A stretch of DNA of 64,000 bases from Fodinibacter sp963833495 (GTDB lineage: Bacteria; Actinomycetota; Actinomycetes; Actinomycetales; Dermatophilaceae), in assembly GCA_963833495.1 (NCBI GenBank), contig CAWHYJ010000015.1:1-64000 (forward strand). The letters are read 5' to 3'. Position numbers and translations under genes: made by a program. The notes beneath the pieces were generated by a model. The model ran no database searches, was not told where the DNA came from, and saw only the letters and a program-made list of their open reading frames with translations. Of the stretch, positions 1 through 9,540 are shown piece by piece (within the stretch, counting starts at the first letter, position 1; each line of letters opens with the position of its first letter).

Positions 1-1344
1 TAGTCAGAAAATATGGTGACCACGGGGGCCGGGTTCAGGCTGCCTCGAGGGTTACCCGGTAGCCGAGTGCGTTGAGTCGTTGGATGGCGTTGCGGAGTGC
101 TCGGTCGTGGTTTCGGGTGCGGTCGTAGTGCTCAGGTCCGAGGTCGAGGTAGGTCGTGTCGGGCTGGGAGAGGATGTACCAGACGGCGATCAGCATGGAT
201 CGGCTGACGGCGACGAGGGCCCTGCTCTTGCCGCGTCGTTTTACTAGGCGCCGGTAGCGTGCGCCAAGGAAGGTCTCGGTGCGGCAACAGCTGAGCACCG
301 CGTTTCCCAAGGCTTCAGCGAGGTACCTGTTGCCCTTGCCGGTCGATCGGGAGCCGCGGGTCTTGCCCGCGGACTCGTTGGCCAGGGGTGAGACCTTGGC
401 CCAGGAGGCCAGGTGCTGCGGGGTGGGGAAGCGGCTCATGTCCAGGCCGGTCTCGGCGAGGATCGCGATCGCGGTGCTTGGCCCGACGCCAGGGATGGTG
501 CACAGCCGGGTCACCGCCTCACCGAAAGGGGTGATCAGCTCATCGATGCGTTCCTCGACGGCGGTGATGTCCGCGGTGATGGCGTCGATACGGGCCAGCA
601 TCCGGGACAACACAAACGCGTCGTGCTCGGTGAAGAACAGCCCGTGCAGCGCCTGCACCAGGGCGTCGTTCTTGGCTCGCATCCGCCCTCGGGCCAGGTC
701 AGCGAGCACCTGCGGGTCACGTTCCCCGCGGATCAGGGCCGCGAGCATGTCCCGCCCGGAGACCCCGAACAGGTCACTGATCACCACCGAGAGCTTGACC
801 CCGGTCTGGTCCAGGACCTTCTCAACCCGATTCTTCTCCCGGGTGCGGTCATGCACCAGGTTGGCCCGGTACCGGGTCAGTTGGCGTAGCTGACGGATCT
901 GAAGCGGCGGGACGAAGCTGGGGCGCAGCATGCCGCGCTCGGCGAGCTTGCACAGCCACACCGCATCAATCTTGTCCGTCTTCGCACGTCCCGGCAGGTG
1001 CTTGACGTCGCGGGCGTTGACCAGCCACGTCTCGAACCCGGCGGCCTCGAGCAACCAGAACGGCGCCTTCCAGTAGTCCCCTGTCGACTCCATCACGACC
1101 CGCGTCACGGCCCAGTCATGGAGCCAGTCAGCGCACTGCTGCAACCCCGAGGTCAGGGTCGAGAACGCGCGCACCTCCTGAGCGCGTGAGGCGCGACCGC
1201 CCGGGTCCGGGACTCTGACACAGGCCACCACCTCGGCCTTGCCGATATCGATCCCCGCGACCCGCTCGACCAGAACGACCTCATCGACAACGGGTTCCAT
1301 CACACACCGCCTCTCCAAGAACCGCGTTCATCCAGCGGCATCCG
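1..1344 (-). mobile_element. IS110-family insertion sequence, ends not resolved
   Basis: The intact transposase gene occupies nearly all of this span. IS110 elements lack terminal inverted repeats and usually make no clear target duplication, so neither end can be fixed from one copy. The left end may lie outside the window. Confidence 0.55.
35..1318 (-). CDS. IS110-family transposase
   Basis: DEDD transposase of 427 residues, the usual IS110 length. The N-terminal RuvC-like domain begins with AGIDIGKAEV (first Asp near residue 24), continues with MESTGDYW (Glu) and ends with the KTDKIDAVWL Asp pair. The C-terminal Transposase_20 domain starts at LCTIPGVGPSTA and contains the conserved serine region around NESAGKTRGS. 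A second in-frame ATG six codons in (MEPVVDEV) could also be the start. These enzymes move the element by a seeker/bridge-RNA guided, Holliday-like recombination (family knowledge); that RNA would lie in the flanking non-coding DNA, which is barely covered on the left. The gene looks intact. It sits beside an indel-rich pheT region. Confidence 0.95.
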   Translation of the reverse strand: MERRCVMEPVVDEVVLVERVAGIDIGKAEVVACVRVPDPGGRASRAQEVRAFSTLTSGLQQCADWLHDWAVTRVVMESTGDYWKAPFWLLEAAGFETWLVNARDVKHLPGRAKTDKIDAVWLCKLAERGMLRPSFVPPLQIRQLRQLTRYRANLVHDRTREKNRVEKVLDQTGVKLSVVISDLFGVSGRDMLAALIRGERDPQVLADLARGRMRAKNDALVQALHGLFFTEHDAFVLSRMLARIDAITADITAVEERIDELITPFGEAVTRLCTIPGVGPSTAIAILAETGLDMSRFPTPQHLASWAKVSPLANESAGKTRGSRSTGKGNRYLAEALGNAVLSCCRTETFLGARYRRLVKRRGKSRALVAVSRSMLIAVWYILSQPDTTYLDLGPEHYDRTRNHDRALRNAIQRLNALGYRVTLEAA

Positions 1345-1647
1345 GTGCTCGTAGGAGTCAGCGGGCAGGACAGCCACGCTAGTCCGCGTGCTGAGCACGC
1401 TCGGCCGACAGCCAGCAGGACATGCCACGGCAACAATGAAGGACCCATACCCTGGCTCCCAGCGCCCGACTATTGCTCGACCTCAAGGCCAAGGAAGAAC
1501 GACGTCAACGAGAACCGGACACCACCCCAATTTTCGTCCGTGAACGGACCGGCCCGCCAGGGACGCCGAGGACTATTGCGAATTTCCCACCCTTCGTGCG
1601 GATCTTCCCGGCCCCGCCACGGTGGGAAATTGGCGGACAGGTCGCGC
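1319..1647. other. Non-coding gap between IS110 and SDR gene
   Basis: This 329-base stretch has no convincing gene. Short open frames exist but show no domain or actinobacterial codon bias. Composition around 1470-1560 is less G+C-rich than the backbone, which fits IS flanking or non-coding-RNA DNA. The inverted repeat at 1581-1631 is its only clear structure. Confidence 0.5.
1581..1631. repeat. 11-bp perfect inverted repeat
   Basis: AATTTCCCACC at 1581-1591 is matched by GGTGGGAAATT at 1621-1631, leaving a 29-base spacer. It lies just past the end of the SDR gene (stop at 1648-1650). It could be a weak terminator for the pheST-SDR operon or part of an IS end. Confidence 0.6.
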
Positions 1648-2458
1648 TCAGGTGAGGGGGTCCGGGTCGCCGAGGACGAGCGCGAGGGTGCGCTCGTCCG
1701 GCGCCAGGCCGGCCTCCGCCCGGGCCTTCAGCGAAGCGACCGAGTCGATGCCGGCCCGCACGAACCGCCCCGACCACGCGTCGAGCTCGCCCGAGACCAG
1801 CGCCAGCACCAGGTCGGTGACCTCGGCCGGGTCGGTCCACTCGCTGCGCCCGGCGTGGGCGTCCATCCCCGTGGTCATGTCGGTGCGCACCACGCCCGGG
1901 CATCAGGTCGAAGGCCCGGATGCCGCGCGCCCACCCCGCGAGGTGCGTCGAGCCGGTGACCCGCGCCAGCGCGGTCTTGCTGACGTTGTAGGCGCTCGCG
2001 TCGGCGCCCGACCGGCGGGCCGCCCCGCTGTTGACGTTGACGATGCGCCCACCACCTGAGGCCAGCATGTGCGGGGCCACGAGCCAGGTCATCAGGTAGG
2101 CCCCGAGGACGTTGACCTCCTGGGTGTGCCACCACTGCTCGGGGTCGGACGCGAACAGGTCGACTTCGGTGTCGATGACCCCGGCGTTGTTGACGAGCAC
2201 GTCGATGCGACCGTGCCGCTCCACGACGTCGTCGACCCACGCGGTCAGGGCCTCCCGGTCGGTGACCGGAGCGACGGCGCTCGACCCGCGCTCGACGGCG
2301 TACCCGGCATCCTCAAGGGCGTCGGCCACGAACCGGCCGATGCCGCGCGAGGCGCCGGTCACGACGGCCACGAGGTGGCCACCGCGGCCGTCCTGCGAGG
2401 CCGGTTCCGGCGCGACCTCGCCCTCGTCGTCGACCGGCACCTCGGCGGGGGTGCTCAC
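1648..2458 (-). CDS. SDR-family oxidoreductase, one frameshift
   Basis: Short-chain dehydrogenase/reductase of about 269 residues once one base is removed. After an acidic N-terminal tail, the Rossmann fold opens with VTGASRGIG (NAD(P)-binding TGxxxGIG). NNAG lies in VLVNNAGVID, the catalytic Ser in NSGAARRSG, and the YxxxK motif reads YNVSK. The frame breaks after AFDLMPG near 1896, where a GGG run appears to carry one extra G. The natural continuation VRTDMTTGMD lies in the next frame and runs to the stop at 1648. The GTG start overlaps the pheT stop (GTGA), so it is the last gene of the pheST operon. Its substrate cannot be inferred. Confidence 0.75.
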
Positions 2459-5015
2459 GCCCGCTGCACCGCGCCGACGGCGTCCGCTGCCGACCGGAGC
2501 GCGGTGTCGCGCAGGGCGCTCACCTCGTCGGTGGTCAACGTGCGGTCGGGCGCGCGGAAGGTGAGCCGGTAGGCCAGGGACTTGCGTCCCTCCCCCACCT
2601 GGTCGCCGCGGTAGACGTCGAACAGCGTGAGCGCCTCGAGGTCGGGACCGGCACCGTCGCGCAGCGAGCGCTGCACGGCATCCGCGGGCACCGACTCGTC
2701 GACGACGACGGCGACGTCGCTCTGGGCCATCGGGAAGGTGGTGAGCGTGCGGGCCTGCACGGTCGCCTCCGACGCCACGGTCAGCACGTCGAGGTCGAGC
2801 TCGCCGCCGACGGTGCGGGCCGGCAGCCCGAGCGCCGCGACGACCTTGGGGTGCAGCTCGCCGACGTGGCCGACGAGGGTGCCGTCGGCCAGTGCCACGC
2901 GGGCGCAGCGGCCGGGGTGGAAGGGGGGCGACGGCATCGGCGGTCACCTCGAGCGCGAGGCCGAGGGCTTCGCCGACGGTGCGCGCGAGCTCGACGGCGT
3001 CGGCGACGTCGACCGGGCGGCCGTCGCCCCACCAGCCGGCGCGCACCCGGTCGCCGGCGAGCAGCAGCCCGACGTGTCGCGGCTGAGGCGGAACGGCAGC
3101 GCGGATGGCGGCCAGCGTCTCGTCGGACGGGTGGATGCCGACGTCCTCGGTGGGGCCGAGCGCTGCGGCCCGTCGAGCGCCACGACCAGACCGAGCTCGA
3201 AGAGCCCGACGTCGCGGGCCCCGCGGGCGACGTTGCGGCGCAAGGCGTCGACCATCGTCGCCAGCAGCCGGGTGCGCATCAGCGGCTGCTCGTCGGACAG
3301 CGGGTTGGCCAGGCGCACGGTGCGCGCGACCTCGGCGTCGACGTCGAGCCCGAGGGCGGCGTAGCGGTCGGCGCCGACGAACGGCGCGCTCCAGATCTCG
3401 CGAGAGTCCCTGGCCGGCCAGGACGTCGGCGACCAGCCGCCGCACCCGCTGGGCGTGGGTGAGGCCGGCGCCGCCCGGGGGCGTGGGGATGACCGAGGGG
3501 ATGCGCTCGTAGCCGTGGATGCGGGCGACCTCCTCGACGAGGTCCTCGGCGGTGGTGAGGTCGGGGCGCCAGGTGGGCGGGGTGACCGTGAGCAGGTGGC
3601 CGTCACGGGTGACCGAGCAGCCGATGGCGTCGAGCACGGAGATCACCTCGCTCTCGAGGTAGACGATGCCCACGATCTTCGACGGGAAGTCGACGTCCAT
3701 GGTGACCGGGGCCGGCTCGGCCGGCGTGCCCACGTCGGTGACGTCGGGGTCGGCCACCCCTCCCCCGTGCTCGACGAGCAGGTCGACCGCCAGCTGGGCC
3801 GCGGCGGCCGCGAGGGCCGGGTCGACCCCGCGCTCGAACCGGCGCGACGCCTCGCTCGGCAGCTTGTGCCGGCGGGCCGAGCGCGCGATCGTGACCGGCT
3901 CGAAGTGCGCCGCCTCGATGAGCACGTCGCGGGTCGTCGCCGCTCACCTCGGTCTCGGCGCCGCCCATGACGCCGGCGATCGCGACGGCCCGCTCGCCGC
4001 CGGAGTCGGTGATGAGCAGGTCGCCCGGGTCGAGGGCCCGCGCTCGACGTCGTCGAGGGTGGTGAGCCGCTCGCCGGGCCGCGCGCGGCGCACGACGATC
4101 GGCGCCTGCAGGGTGTCGAGGTCGAAGGCGTGCAGCGGCTGGCCCAGGCCGAGCATGACGTAGTTGGTGACGTCGACCGGCAGCGAGATCGGACGCATGC
4201 CCGCCTCGGTGAGGCGCACGGCCATCCACCGCGGGGTGGGTGCGGTGACGTCGATGCCGCGCACGATGCGCGCGACGTAGCGGTCGCAGCCCGTCGCGGC
4301 CGCGGATCGGCGCCTCGTCGCGCAGCTCGACGGGGAAGCCGCCCTCGGTGGCCGGCGGCGCGGCATCCGCGAGCGCCAGCGCCGGGTCGGTGAACGTCGG
4401 CGCCGGTGGCGTGCGAGTACTCGCGGGCGATGCCGCGCACCGAGAAGCAGTAGCCGCGGTCGGGCGTGACGTTGACCTCGACGGTCTCGCGGTCGAGCCC
4501 GAGCAGCGGGATCGCGTCGGTGCCCGGGAGTCAGGCGCTCGAGGGTGTCGGGGTCGTCCCCGAACTTGCGCGTCAGCACGAGGATGCCGTCGTGGTCGTC
4601 GCCGATGCCGAGCTCGCGCTCGGAGCAGATCATGCCGGCCGAGACGTGGCCGTAGGTCTTGCGGGCGCTGACGGTGAGCGGCCCCTGGGGCGTGGTGAGC
4701 ACGCCGCCGGGGAGGATGACGACGACGAGGTCGCCCACGTCGAAGTTGTGGGCACCGCAGACGACGCCCTGGGGCTCACCGGTGCCGTTGGCGTCGCCGA
4801 CGTCGACCGTGCACCAGTTGATCGTCTTGCCGTTCTTCTGCGGCTCGGGCGTTCTTGCTGAGCACCCGACCGACGACGAGCGGCCCGGTCACACCGCCGG
4901 TGTGCAGCCCCTCCTCCTCGAGCCCGACGGCGACGAGCGAGGCAGCGATGGCCTCACCGTCGGCATCCGGCGGGACCGCGACGTACTCACGCAGCCAGTC
5001 GACGGGAACCCGCAT
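2455..5015 (-). CDS. pheT: Phenylalanine-tRNA ligase beta subunit, nine frameshifts
   Basis: The beta subunit of the cytoplasmic alpha2-beta2 PheRS charges tRNA-Phe. The ATG start (MRVPVDWLREYV) overlaps the pheS stop as ATGA. The EMAP-like tRNA-binding domain follows (NGKTINWC, VGDLVVVILPGG), then the B3/B4 editing region (VTNYVMLGLGQPLHAFD), B5, the catalytic-like core (EIWSAPFVGADRY) and the C-terminal anticodon-binding FDX domain ending at 2455. Conserved sequence jumps frame at about 4852, 4528, 4402, 4306, 4040, 3940, 3408, 3170 and 2930: seven apparent one-base insertions and two deletions. Correcting them gives 851 residues, normal for the family. PheT is essential, so consensus errors are likelier than true decay. 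Confidence 0.9.
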
Positions 5016-6118
5016 CAGATCTCCATCCCGAACTGTGCGTCGAAGCGCACGTCGCCCTCGATCATGTCGCGCATGTCGCTCACCCCGGTGCGGAACATCA
5101 GCGCCCGGTCGATGCCCATGCCGAACGCGAACCCGGTGTAGCGGTCGGGGTCGACCCCGCACGCGGTCAGGACGTTGCGGTTGACCATGCCGCAGCCACC
5201 CCACTCGATCCAGCCGGTGCCCTTGCACGTGCGGCAGTCGGGGTCGGTGCCCCGGCAGACGAAGCAGCGCAGGTCCATCTCGGCGCTCGGCTCGGTGAAC
5301 GGGAAGAACGACGGGCGCAGGCGGGTGGTGATGCCGTCGCCGAACAGCTCGGCGGCGAGCCGGTCGAGGGTGCCCTTGAGGTGGGCCATCGTGATGCCCT
5401 CGTCGACCGCGAGCCCCTCGACCTGGTGGAACGCTGGCATGTGCGTGGCGTCGAGCTCGTCGGTGCGGAACACCCGGCCGATGGCCGCGACATAGACCGG
5501 CACACCGCGCTCGAGCAGGGTGCGGGCCTGCACCGGTGAGGTGTGGGTGCGCAGCACCAGGCCGCCCTCGGGCGGGTCGACGTAGAAGGTGTCCTGCATC
5601 TGGCGCGCCGGGTGGTCGGCGTCGAAGTTGAGGGCGTCGAAGTTGAACCACTCGGCCTCGATCTCGGGGCCCTCGGCGATCTCCCAGCCCATGCCGACGA
5701 ACAGGTCGGCGATCCGCTGGCTCATCAGCTCGATCGGGTGGCGCCGGCCCAGCGGGCGACGGCCGGTCGGCAGCGTCACGTCGACGGCCTCCTCGGTGAG
5801 GATGCGCTCGTCGCGCTCGGCCTCGAGCTCGGCCTGGCGCGCGGTGAAGGCCTGCGCGACCCGGCCCTTGGCCTGGCCGACGCGCTTGCCGGCCTCGGCC
5901 TTGGCGCTCGGGGGCAGTGCACCGATCTCGCGGTTGGCCAGGGCCAGCGCGCTCTTGTCACCCTGGTGGGCGCTGCGGGCGACCTTCAGCTCGTCGAGGG
6001 TGGTCGCTGCCGCGGCGGCGGCGAGGGCCTCGGCGACGGCGGCGTCGACCGCCTTGGGGTCGAGCACGGCGACCTCCACGGGGTCGTAGCTGGTGTTGGG
6101 TCCAGACATGGTGTCCAC
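5015..6118 (-). CDS. pheS: Phenylalanine-tRNA ligase alpha subunit
   Basis: Catalytic subunit of PheRS; it activates phenylalanine with ATP and transfers it to tRNA-Phe. The first 100 residues form the antiparallel coiled-coil arm. The class II core contains RQMQDTFYV, motif 2 IGRVFRTDELDATHMPAFHQVEG, the FFPFTEPS phenylalanine-binding segment and motif 3 GFAFGMGIDRALM. A CFVC...CRTC cluster lies inside the core. The 367 residues are close to the usual 340-360. The start is GTG at 6118 or ATG at 6109; the latter (MSGPNTSYDP) is equally plausible. The reading frame is intact, unlike pheT directly downstream. Confidence 0.97.
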   Translation of the reverse strand: MDTMSGPNTSYDPVEVAVLDPKAVDAAVAEALAAAAAATTLDELKVARSAHQGDKSALALANREIGALPPSAKAEAGKRVGQAKGRVAQAFTARQAELEAERDERILTEEAVDVTLPTGRRPLGRRHPIELMSQRIADLFVGMGWEIAEGPEIEAEWFNFDALNFDADHPARQMQDTFYVDPPEGGLVLRTHTSPVQARTLLERGVPVYVAAIGRVFRTDELDATHMPAFHQVEGLAVDEGITMAHLKGTLDRLAAELFGDGITTRLRPSFFPFTEPSAEMDLRCFVCRGTDPDCRTCKGTGWIEWGGCGMVNRNVLTACGVDPDRYTGFAFGMGIDRALMFRTGVSDMRDMIEGDVRFDAQFGMEI

Positions 6119-6143
6119 TTCGTGCGGGGGTGGGGCGCGCCCG

Positions 6144-6149
6144 AGTCTA
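6144..6149 (-). promoter_or_regulatory. Candidate -10 box of pheST
   Basis: TAGACT on the minus strand, 25-35 bases before the pheS start. The same hexamer precedes hisC, hisD and map. It would give a short 5' leader. I saw no T-box structure. Confidence 0.45.
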
Positions 6150-6257
6150 GGTGGGGGCGCGCGGCGGGGCGGCGGGAGTCTGGCCCCCGGGCGGCGGTGC
6201 GCACGGCTCCGACCACGTGGATGCCGTGCCGCGGCCGGCGCTCAGCGCGCGCGGCGA

Positions 6258-6277
6258 ACCGGGCCCGAGGGCCCGGT
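6258..6277. terminator. G+C-rich hairpin after the MFS gene
   Basis: ACCGGGCC-CGAG-GGCCCGGT, about 100 bases past the MFS stop on the minus strand. It is followed on that strand by G+C-rich DNA without a T run, as is common for actinobacterial terminators. Confidence 0.45.
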
Positions 6278-6375
6278 AAATCGGCGCACGGCCACGGTCA
6301 CCCCTCCAGCCTAGCGCCGCCCACGTCGTCGATCACGACGGTTTCGAGGGCGCCGGCACCAGCGAGGCGAGGTCG

Positions 6376-7590
6376 TCACGGGGCCGCGGGCTGGGCCCGC
6401 TGCCGGGCCGTCCGTCGGGCGCGCTGCGTGGCGACACCGGCCACGGCCACCGCCAGACCCACCACGGCCACGACGACGAACCCGGCCGGCGGCCCGCCGT
6501 GGTCGATCGCGACCCCGGCGATCGGCGCCCCGAGCGCCCCACCGGTGGTGAGGAACGAGCCGTGCCAGCCCATCGCCTCACCGCGCACCGCGGCCGGCAC
6601 GAGCCGGCTGGCCTGGTCGACGCTCGCGGTGATGGTGGGCGCGCACAGCAGGCCGGCCAGGAAGCCGAACGCCGCCAGCCCCCACACCGAGCCGGCCAGC
6701 GCCATCGGCACGGTGGCCAGCGCCAGCCCGCCGAGCAGCCAGAACGGCGAGATCGACCGGGCCATCGCGCCGTAGAGCAGGCCACCCACGAGGGAGCCGA
6801 GCCCCCACAGCGCGAGCACGATGCCGATCTGCGCCACGGCATCGAGCTCACGCATGGTGGCGACGATGCCGATGTCCGAGCCGGACAGCACCAGGGTCGA
6901 GGCCATCGCGGCCAGGCAGACCGCCAGGAACGGCAGCCGGAACCAGGTGCGCACCGGCACCCGCACGAGCTCGCCCACCTGCACCTCCCCCTCGCCGCGC
7001 AGCGGCGGGTCGACCACCCAGATCAGCACTCCCCCGAGCACGCCCAGCATCTCGGTGGCGAAGAGCACCCACGCCGTCGACCACTGCGCCGCGGCCCACA
7101 CCGCGATGGCCGGCGCGATCATGAACGACAGCTCGATGGCGGCGGAGTCCAGCGAGATCGCGGTGCGCCGGTCGGTCTCGTCGACCGACGCGATCACCGC
7201 CTGCCGGGTGATCGAGAAGGTGGGGATGACGAACAGCCCGGCGACGACGGCCAGCACGAGGAGCGCCCAGTAGCCGACGAACGGGGCGATGCTCCAGCAC
7301 ACGACCGCCACGAGCAGCGACGGCAGCACGACCCTGCGCAGCCCCAGCCGGTCGAGCAGCCGGCCGCGCCAGGGCCCACTCACCGCGATGGCGACGGTGG
7401 CCGCCGCGGCCAGCGCACCGGCGGCGGCATACGAGTGCCCGAGGGTGGTGACGACGTGCACGGTGATGAGCACCCCGCTCGCGAACACCGGCCCGCGCAC
7501 CAGCGTGCCGAGCACGAGGATGGTCCGCAGCCGGCGGCTGGCGAGCGCACGCCGGTAAGGGGCGAGGGAGACGGCGGACACCCCCGACAC
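6376..7590 (-). CDS. MFS transporter
   Basis: Major facilitator superfamily permease of 404 residues with roughly twelve hydrophobic segments. The loop after TM2 carries the MFS motif A relative GPWRGRLLDRLGLRR. A central hydrophilic loop (DPPLRGEGEVQVGELVRVP, about residues 200-220) separates the two six-helix halves. The tail ARRTARQRAQPAAP is basic and cytoplasmic. Such proteins are proton-driven exporters or importers of small molecules; the substrate cannot be read from the sequence. It lies alone between pheS and the histidine kinase, and no regulator is adjacent. Confidence 0.88.
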   Translation of the reverse strand: MSGVSAVSLAPYRRALASRRLRTILVLGTLVRGPVFASGVLITVHVVTTLGHSYAAAGALAAAATVAIAVSGPWRGRLLDRLGLRRVVLPSLLVAVVCWSIAPFVGYWALLVLAVVAGLFVIPTFSITRQAVIASVDETDRRTAISLDSAAIELSFMIAPAIAVWAAAQWSTAWVLFATEMLGVLGGVLIWVVDPPLRGEGEVQVGELVRVPVRTWFRLPFLAVCLAAMASTLVLSGSDIGIVATMRELDAVAQIGIVLALWGLGSLVGGLLYGAMARSISPFWLLGGLALATVPMALAGSVWGLAAFGFLAGLLCAPTITASVDQASRLVPAAVRGEAMGWHGSFLTTGGALGAPIAGVAIDHGGPPAGFVVVAVVGLAVAVAGVATQRARRTARQRAQPAAP

Positions 7591-7620
7591 TCTGGCACGC
7601 GTGCGGCGTGCGACGTGCGC

Positions 7621-8688
7621 TCAGTCGCCGTCGGGGAAGGTGGCCCGCATCAGGGCTCCCCCGCCGGGTGCCTCCTCGGCCGTCACGGTGCCCCCGTGCG
7701 CCTCGACCAGCCCGCGCACCAGGTAGAGCCCCAGGCCGGTGCCGCTCTTGGCCCCGCCCTGCCAGAACCGCGAGAACACCAGCTCGCGGTGCTGGGGAGC
7801 GATGCCGTCGCCGTCGTCGGACACGATCAGGTCGACCGCCGGCGAGTCGCCGAGCACCGACCGCCGGCCCTCCAGGCGCACCGTGCCGCGGCCGTGCCGC
7901 ACGGCGTTCTCGACGAGGTTGGCGACCACCTGCTCGAGCCGGTCGGGGTCGGCCCACAGCGGGCCGAGGTCGTCGGGCACGTCGACCACGAACCCGTCGC
8001 GCTCGGCACCGGCGGCGACCCGTCGCTCGACCTGGGCCTCGAGCCGCGGGCGCAGCTCGAGGGGCTGGGCGTGCACGGTGAGCCGGCCCGCGTTGATCCG
8101 GGAGGCGTCGAGCAGCTCGGTGATCAGCCGGGTGACCCGGTCGGCGTCGGCCTCGATGGTCTCGAGCATGAGGCGCTTCTGGTCATCGGTGAAGCGGTCC
8201 CAGTTGCGCAGCAGGGTCGAGGAGAACCCCTTGACGCCGGTCAGCGGGGAGCGCAGCTCGTGCGCCACGGTGGTGAGGAGCGCGGCACTCTCGGCCTCGG
8301 CCCGGCGGCGCCCCTCGGCGTCACGCAGCCCCATGACCACGGCGCGCACCTCGCTCCCCGGGCCGCCGCGCACGTACTTCGCGGTGACCAGCAGCTCGCG
8401 ACCGGACGGCAGCACGAGCAGCCGCTCGCGGTGGCCGGTGCGGGTGAGCAGGCCGTGCCAGGGGTCGGTGACCTCCCACCACGACTGGCCCTCGAGGTCC
8501 TGCAGCGGCAGCGCCTCGCGGATGTCGCGGCCCAGCACGTCGGCCGCGACGATGCCGGTGATCTGCTCGGCCCGGGTGTTCATGAACCGCACCGTCGCGT
8601 CGCGGCCCACGGCAGCCATCAGGCCGTCCGGGATGAACTCCAACCCGTTGACGGCCATGTCGTCGGGCACGAGGAACGACTCCGGCAT
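7621..8688 (-). CDS. PAS-domain sensor histidine kinase
   Basis: Soluble two-component kinase of 355 residues with no membrane segment. A PAS domain spans residues 15-120 (MAAVGRDATVRFMNTRAEQITG). The HisKA dimerisation helix has the phospho-acceptor His143 in VAHELRSPLTGVKGFS. The HATPase_c domain shows the N box NLVENAVRHG, G1 DDGDGIAP and G2 GTGLGLYLVRGL. The start at ATG 8688 (MPESFLVPDD) is chosen because upstream codons lie inside trmH and are low complexity. It follows the trmH stop by ten bases, so the two may be co-transcribed. No response regulator is in the window, so it is an orphan here. A cytoplasmic PAS sensor is inferred to read an internal signal. Confidence 0.92.
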   Translation of the reverse strand: MPESFLVPDDMAVNGLEFIPDGLMAAVGRDATVRFMNTRAEQITGIVAADVLGRDIREALPLQDLEGQSWWEVTDPWHGLLTRTGHRERLLVLPSGRELLVTAKYVRGGPGSEVRAVVMGLRDAEGRRRAEAESAALLTTVAHELRSPLTGVKGFSSTLLRNWDRFTDDQKRLMLETIEADADRVTRLITELLDASRINAGRLTVHAQPLELRPRLEAQVERRVAAGAERDGFVVDVPDDLGPLWADPDRLEQVVANLVENAVRHGRGTVRLEGRRSVLGDSPAVDLIVSDDGDGIAPQHRELVFSRFWQGGAKSGTGLGLYLVRGLVEAHGGTVTAEEAPGGGALMRATFPDGD

Positions 8689-8698
8689 GTCGCGCAGG

Positions 8699-9529
8699 CT
8701 ACCGGGCGGGCGGCGGGGCGGCTTCCCGGCCCGCCGTGGGGGCCTGCTGGGCGGCCGAGGCGTAGAGGCACACGGTGGCGGCCATGGCGAGGTTGAGCGA
8801 CTCGGCCCGGCCGTGGATCGGCACCCGCACGACGTCGTCACAGGCGGCTCGCACCTGCTCGTCCAGCCCCCACGCCTCGTTGCCCATCACCCAGCAGTGG
8901 GGGCCGGTGAGGTCGGCCTCGGGCAGCAGCGTCGTGCCGGCACCGTCGGCGGCATACGTGCGGATGCCGTTGCCCCGGAGCCGCTCCAACGTCGCCGTGA
9001 CGTCGAGGCCGGTGACCACCGGCAGGTGGAACAGCGACCCGGCGGTCGAGCGCACCACCTTGGGTGAGTGGACGTCGACCGAGGCCGAGCTGACGAGCAC
9101 CGCGTCGGCACCGGCCGCGTCGGCACCGCGGATGACGGTGCCCGCGTTGCCGGGGTCGCGCACATGGGTGAGCAGCACGAGCAGGCGCGGGCCGGCATCC
9201 AGCACGGCGTCGAGCGCGTCGGTGGCCGTGTCGACCACGGCGAGCACCCCTTGGGGTGCGTCGGTCTCGGCCATCGCGGCGAGCACCTCGGGGGTCACCT
9301 CGTGCACGTACAGCCCGGCGGCGCGGGCAGGCTCGACGATGTCGGCGGCATAGCGGCTGAGGGCCTCGGTGGTGACGTAGACGTCGCGGACGCGCGGCCC
9401 GGCATACCGCACGGCCTCGCGCACCCCCTGGGGTCCCTCGACGGCGAAGCGGCCGGTGCGCTCACGCACCGGCCGCTTCGACAGCGCCCGCACCGACCGC
9501 ACCCGGTCGGCCCGGGGGTTGGTCAGCAT
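8699..9529 (-). CDS. TrmH/SpoU-family RNA 2'-O-methyltransferase
   Basis: SPOUT-class methyltransferase of 276 residues that methylates a ribose 2'-OH in rRNA or tRNA using SAM. Residues 1-90 form the substrate-binding domain (SVRALSKRPVRERTGRFAVEG). The knotted catalytic domain carries motif 1 HVRDPGNAGTVIRGADAAG, motif 2 VMGNEAWGLDEQV and motif 3 PIHGRAESLNLAMAATVCLY. The start is ATG 9529 (MLTNPRADRV), twelve bases after the rplT stop, so it probably belongs to the infC-rpmI-rplT transcription unit, as in many actinobacteria. Position-specific targets cannot be assigned. A 16-bp perfect hairpin lies inside its first 30 codons. Confidence 0.92.
   Translation of the reverse strand: MLTNPRADRVRSVRALSKRPVRERTGRFAVEGPQGVREAVRYAGPRVRDVYVTTEALSRYAADIVEPARAAGLYVHEVTPEVLAAMAETDAPQGVLAVVDTATDALDAVLDAGPRLLVLLTHVRDPGNAGTVIRGADAAGADAVLVSSASVDVHSPKVVRSTAGSLFHLPVVTGLDVTATLERLRGNGIRTYAADGAGTTLLPEADLTGPHCWVMGNEAWGLDEQVRAACDDVVRVPIHGRAESLNLAMAATVCLYASAAQQAPTAGREAAPPPAR
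9445..9480 (-). terminator. Hairpin inside the 5' end of trmH
   Basis: A 16-bp perfect inverted repeat (arms 9445-9460 and 9465-9480, loop CTCA; arm core GCGGCCGGTGCG) starts about 60 bases past the rplT stop, within codons 17-28 of trmH. It may partly terminate ribosomal-protein transcripts before the methyltransferase. There is no T run. Confidence 0.45.
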
Positions 9530-9540
9530 CGGCAGCTGGA

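Noticed and set aside
1505..3925. A single 806-codon minus-strand frame
   Set aside because: It strings together parts of PheT and the SDR protein across indels; only segments match their families, with out-of-frame sequence between.
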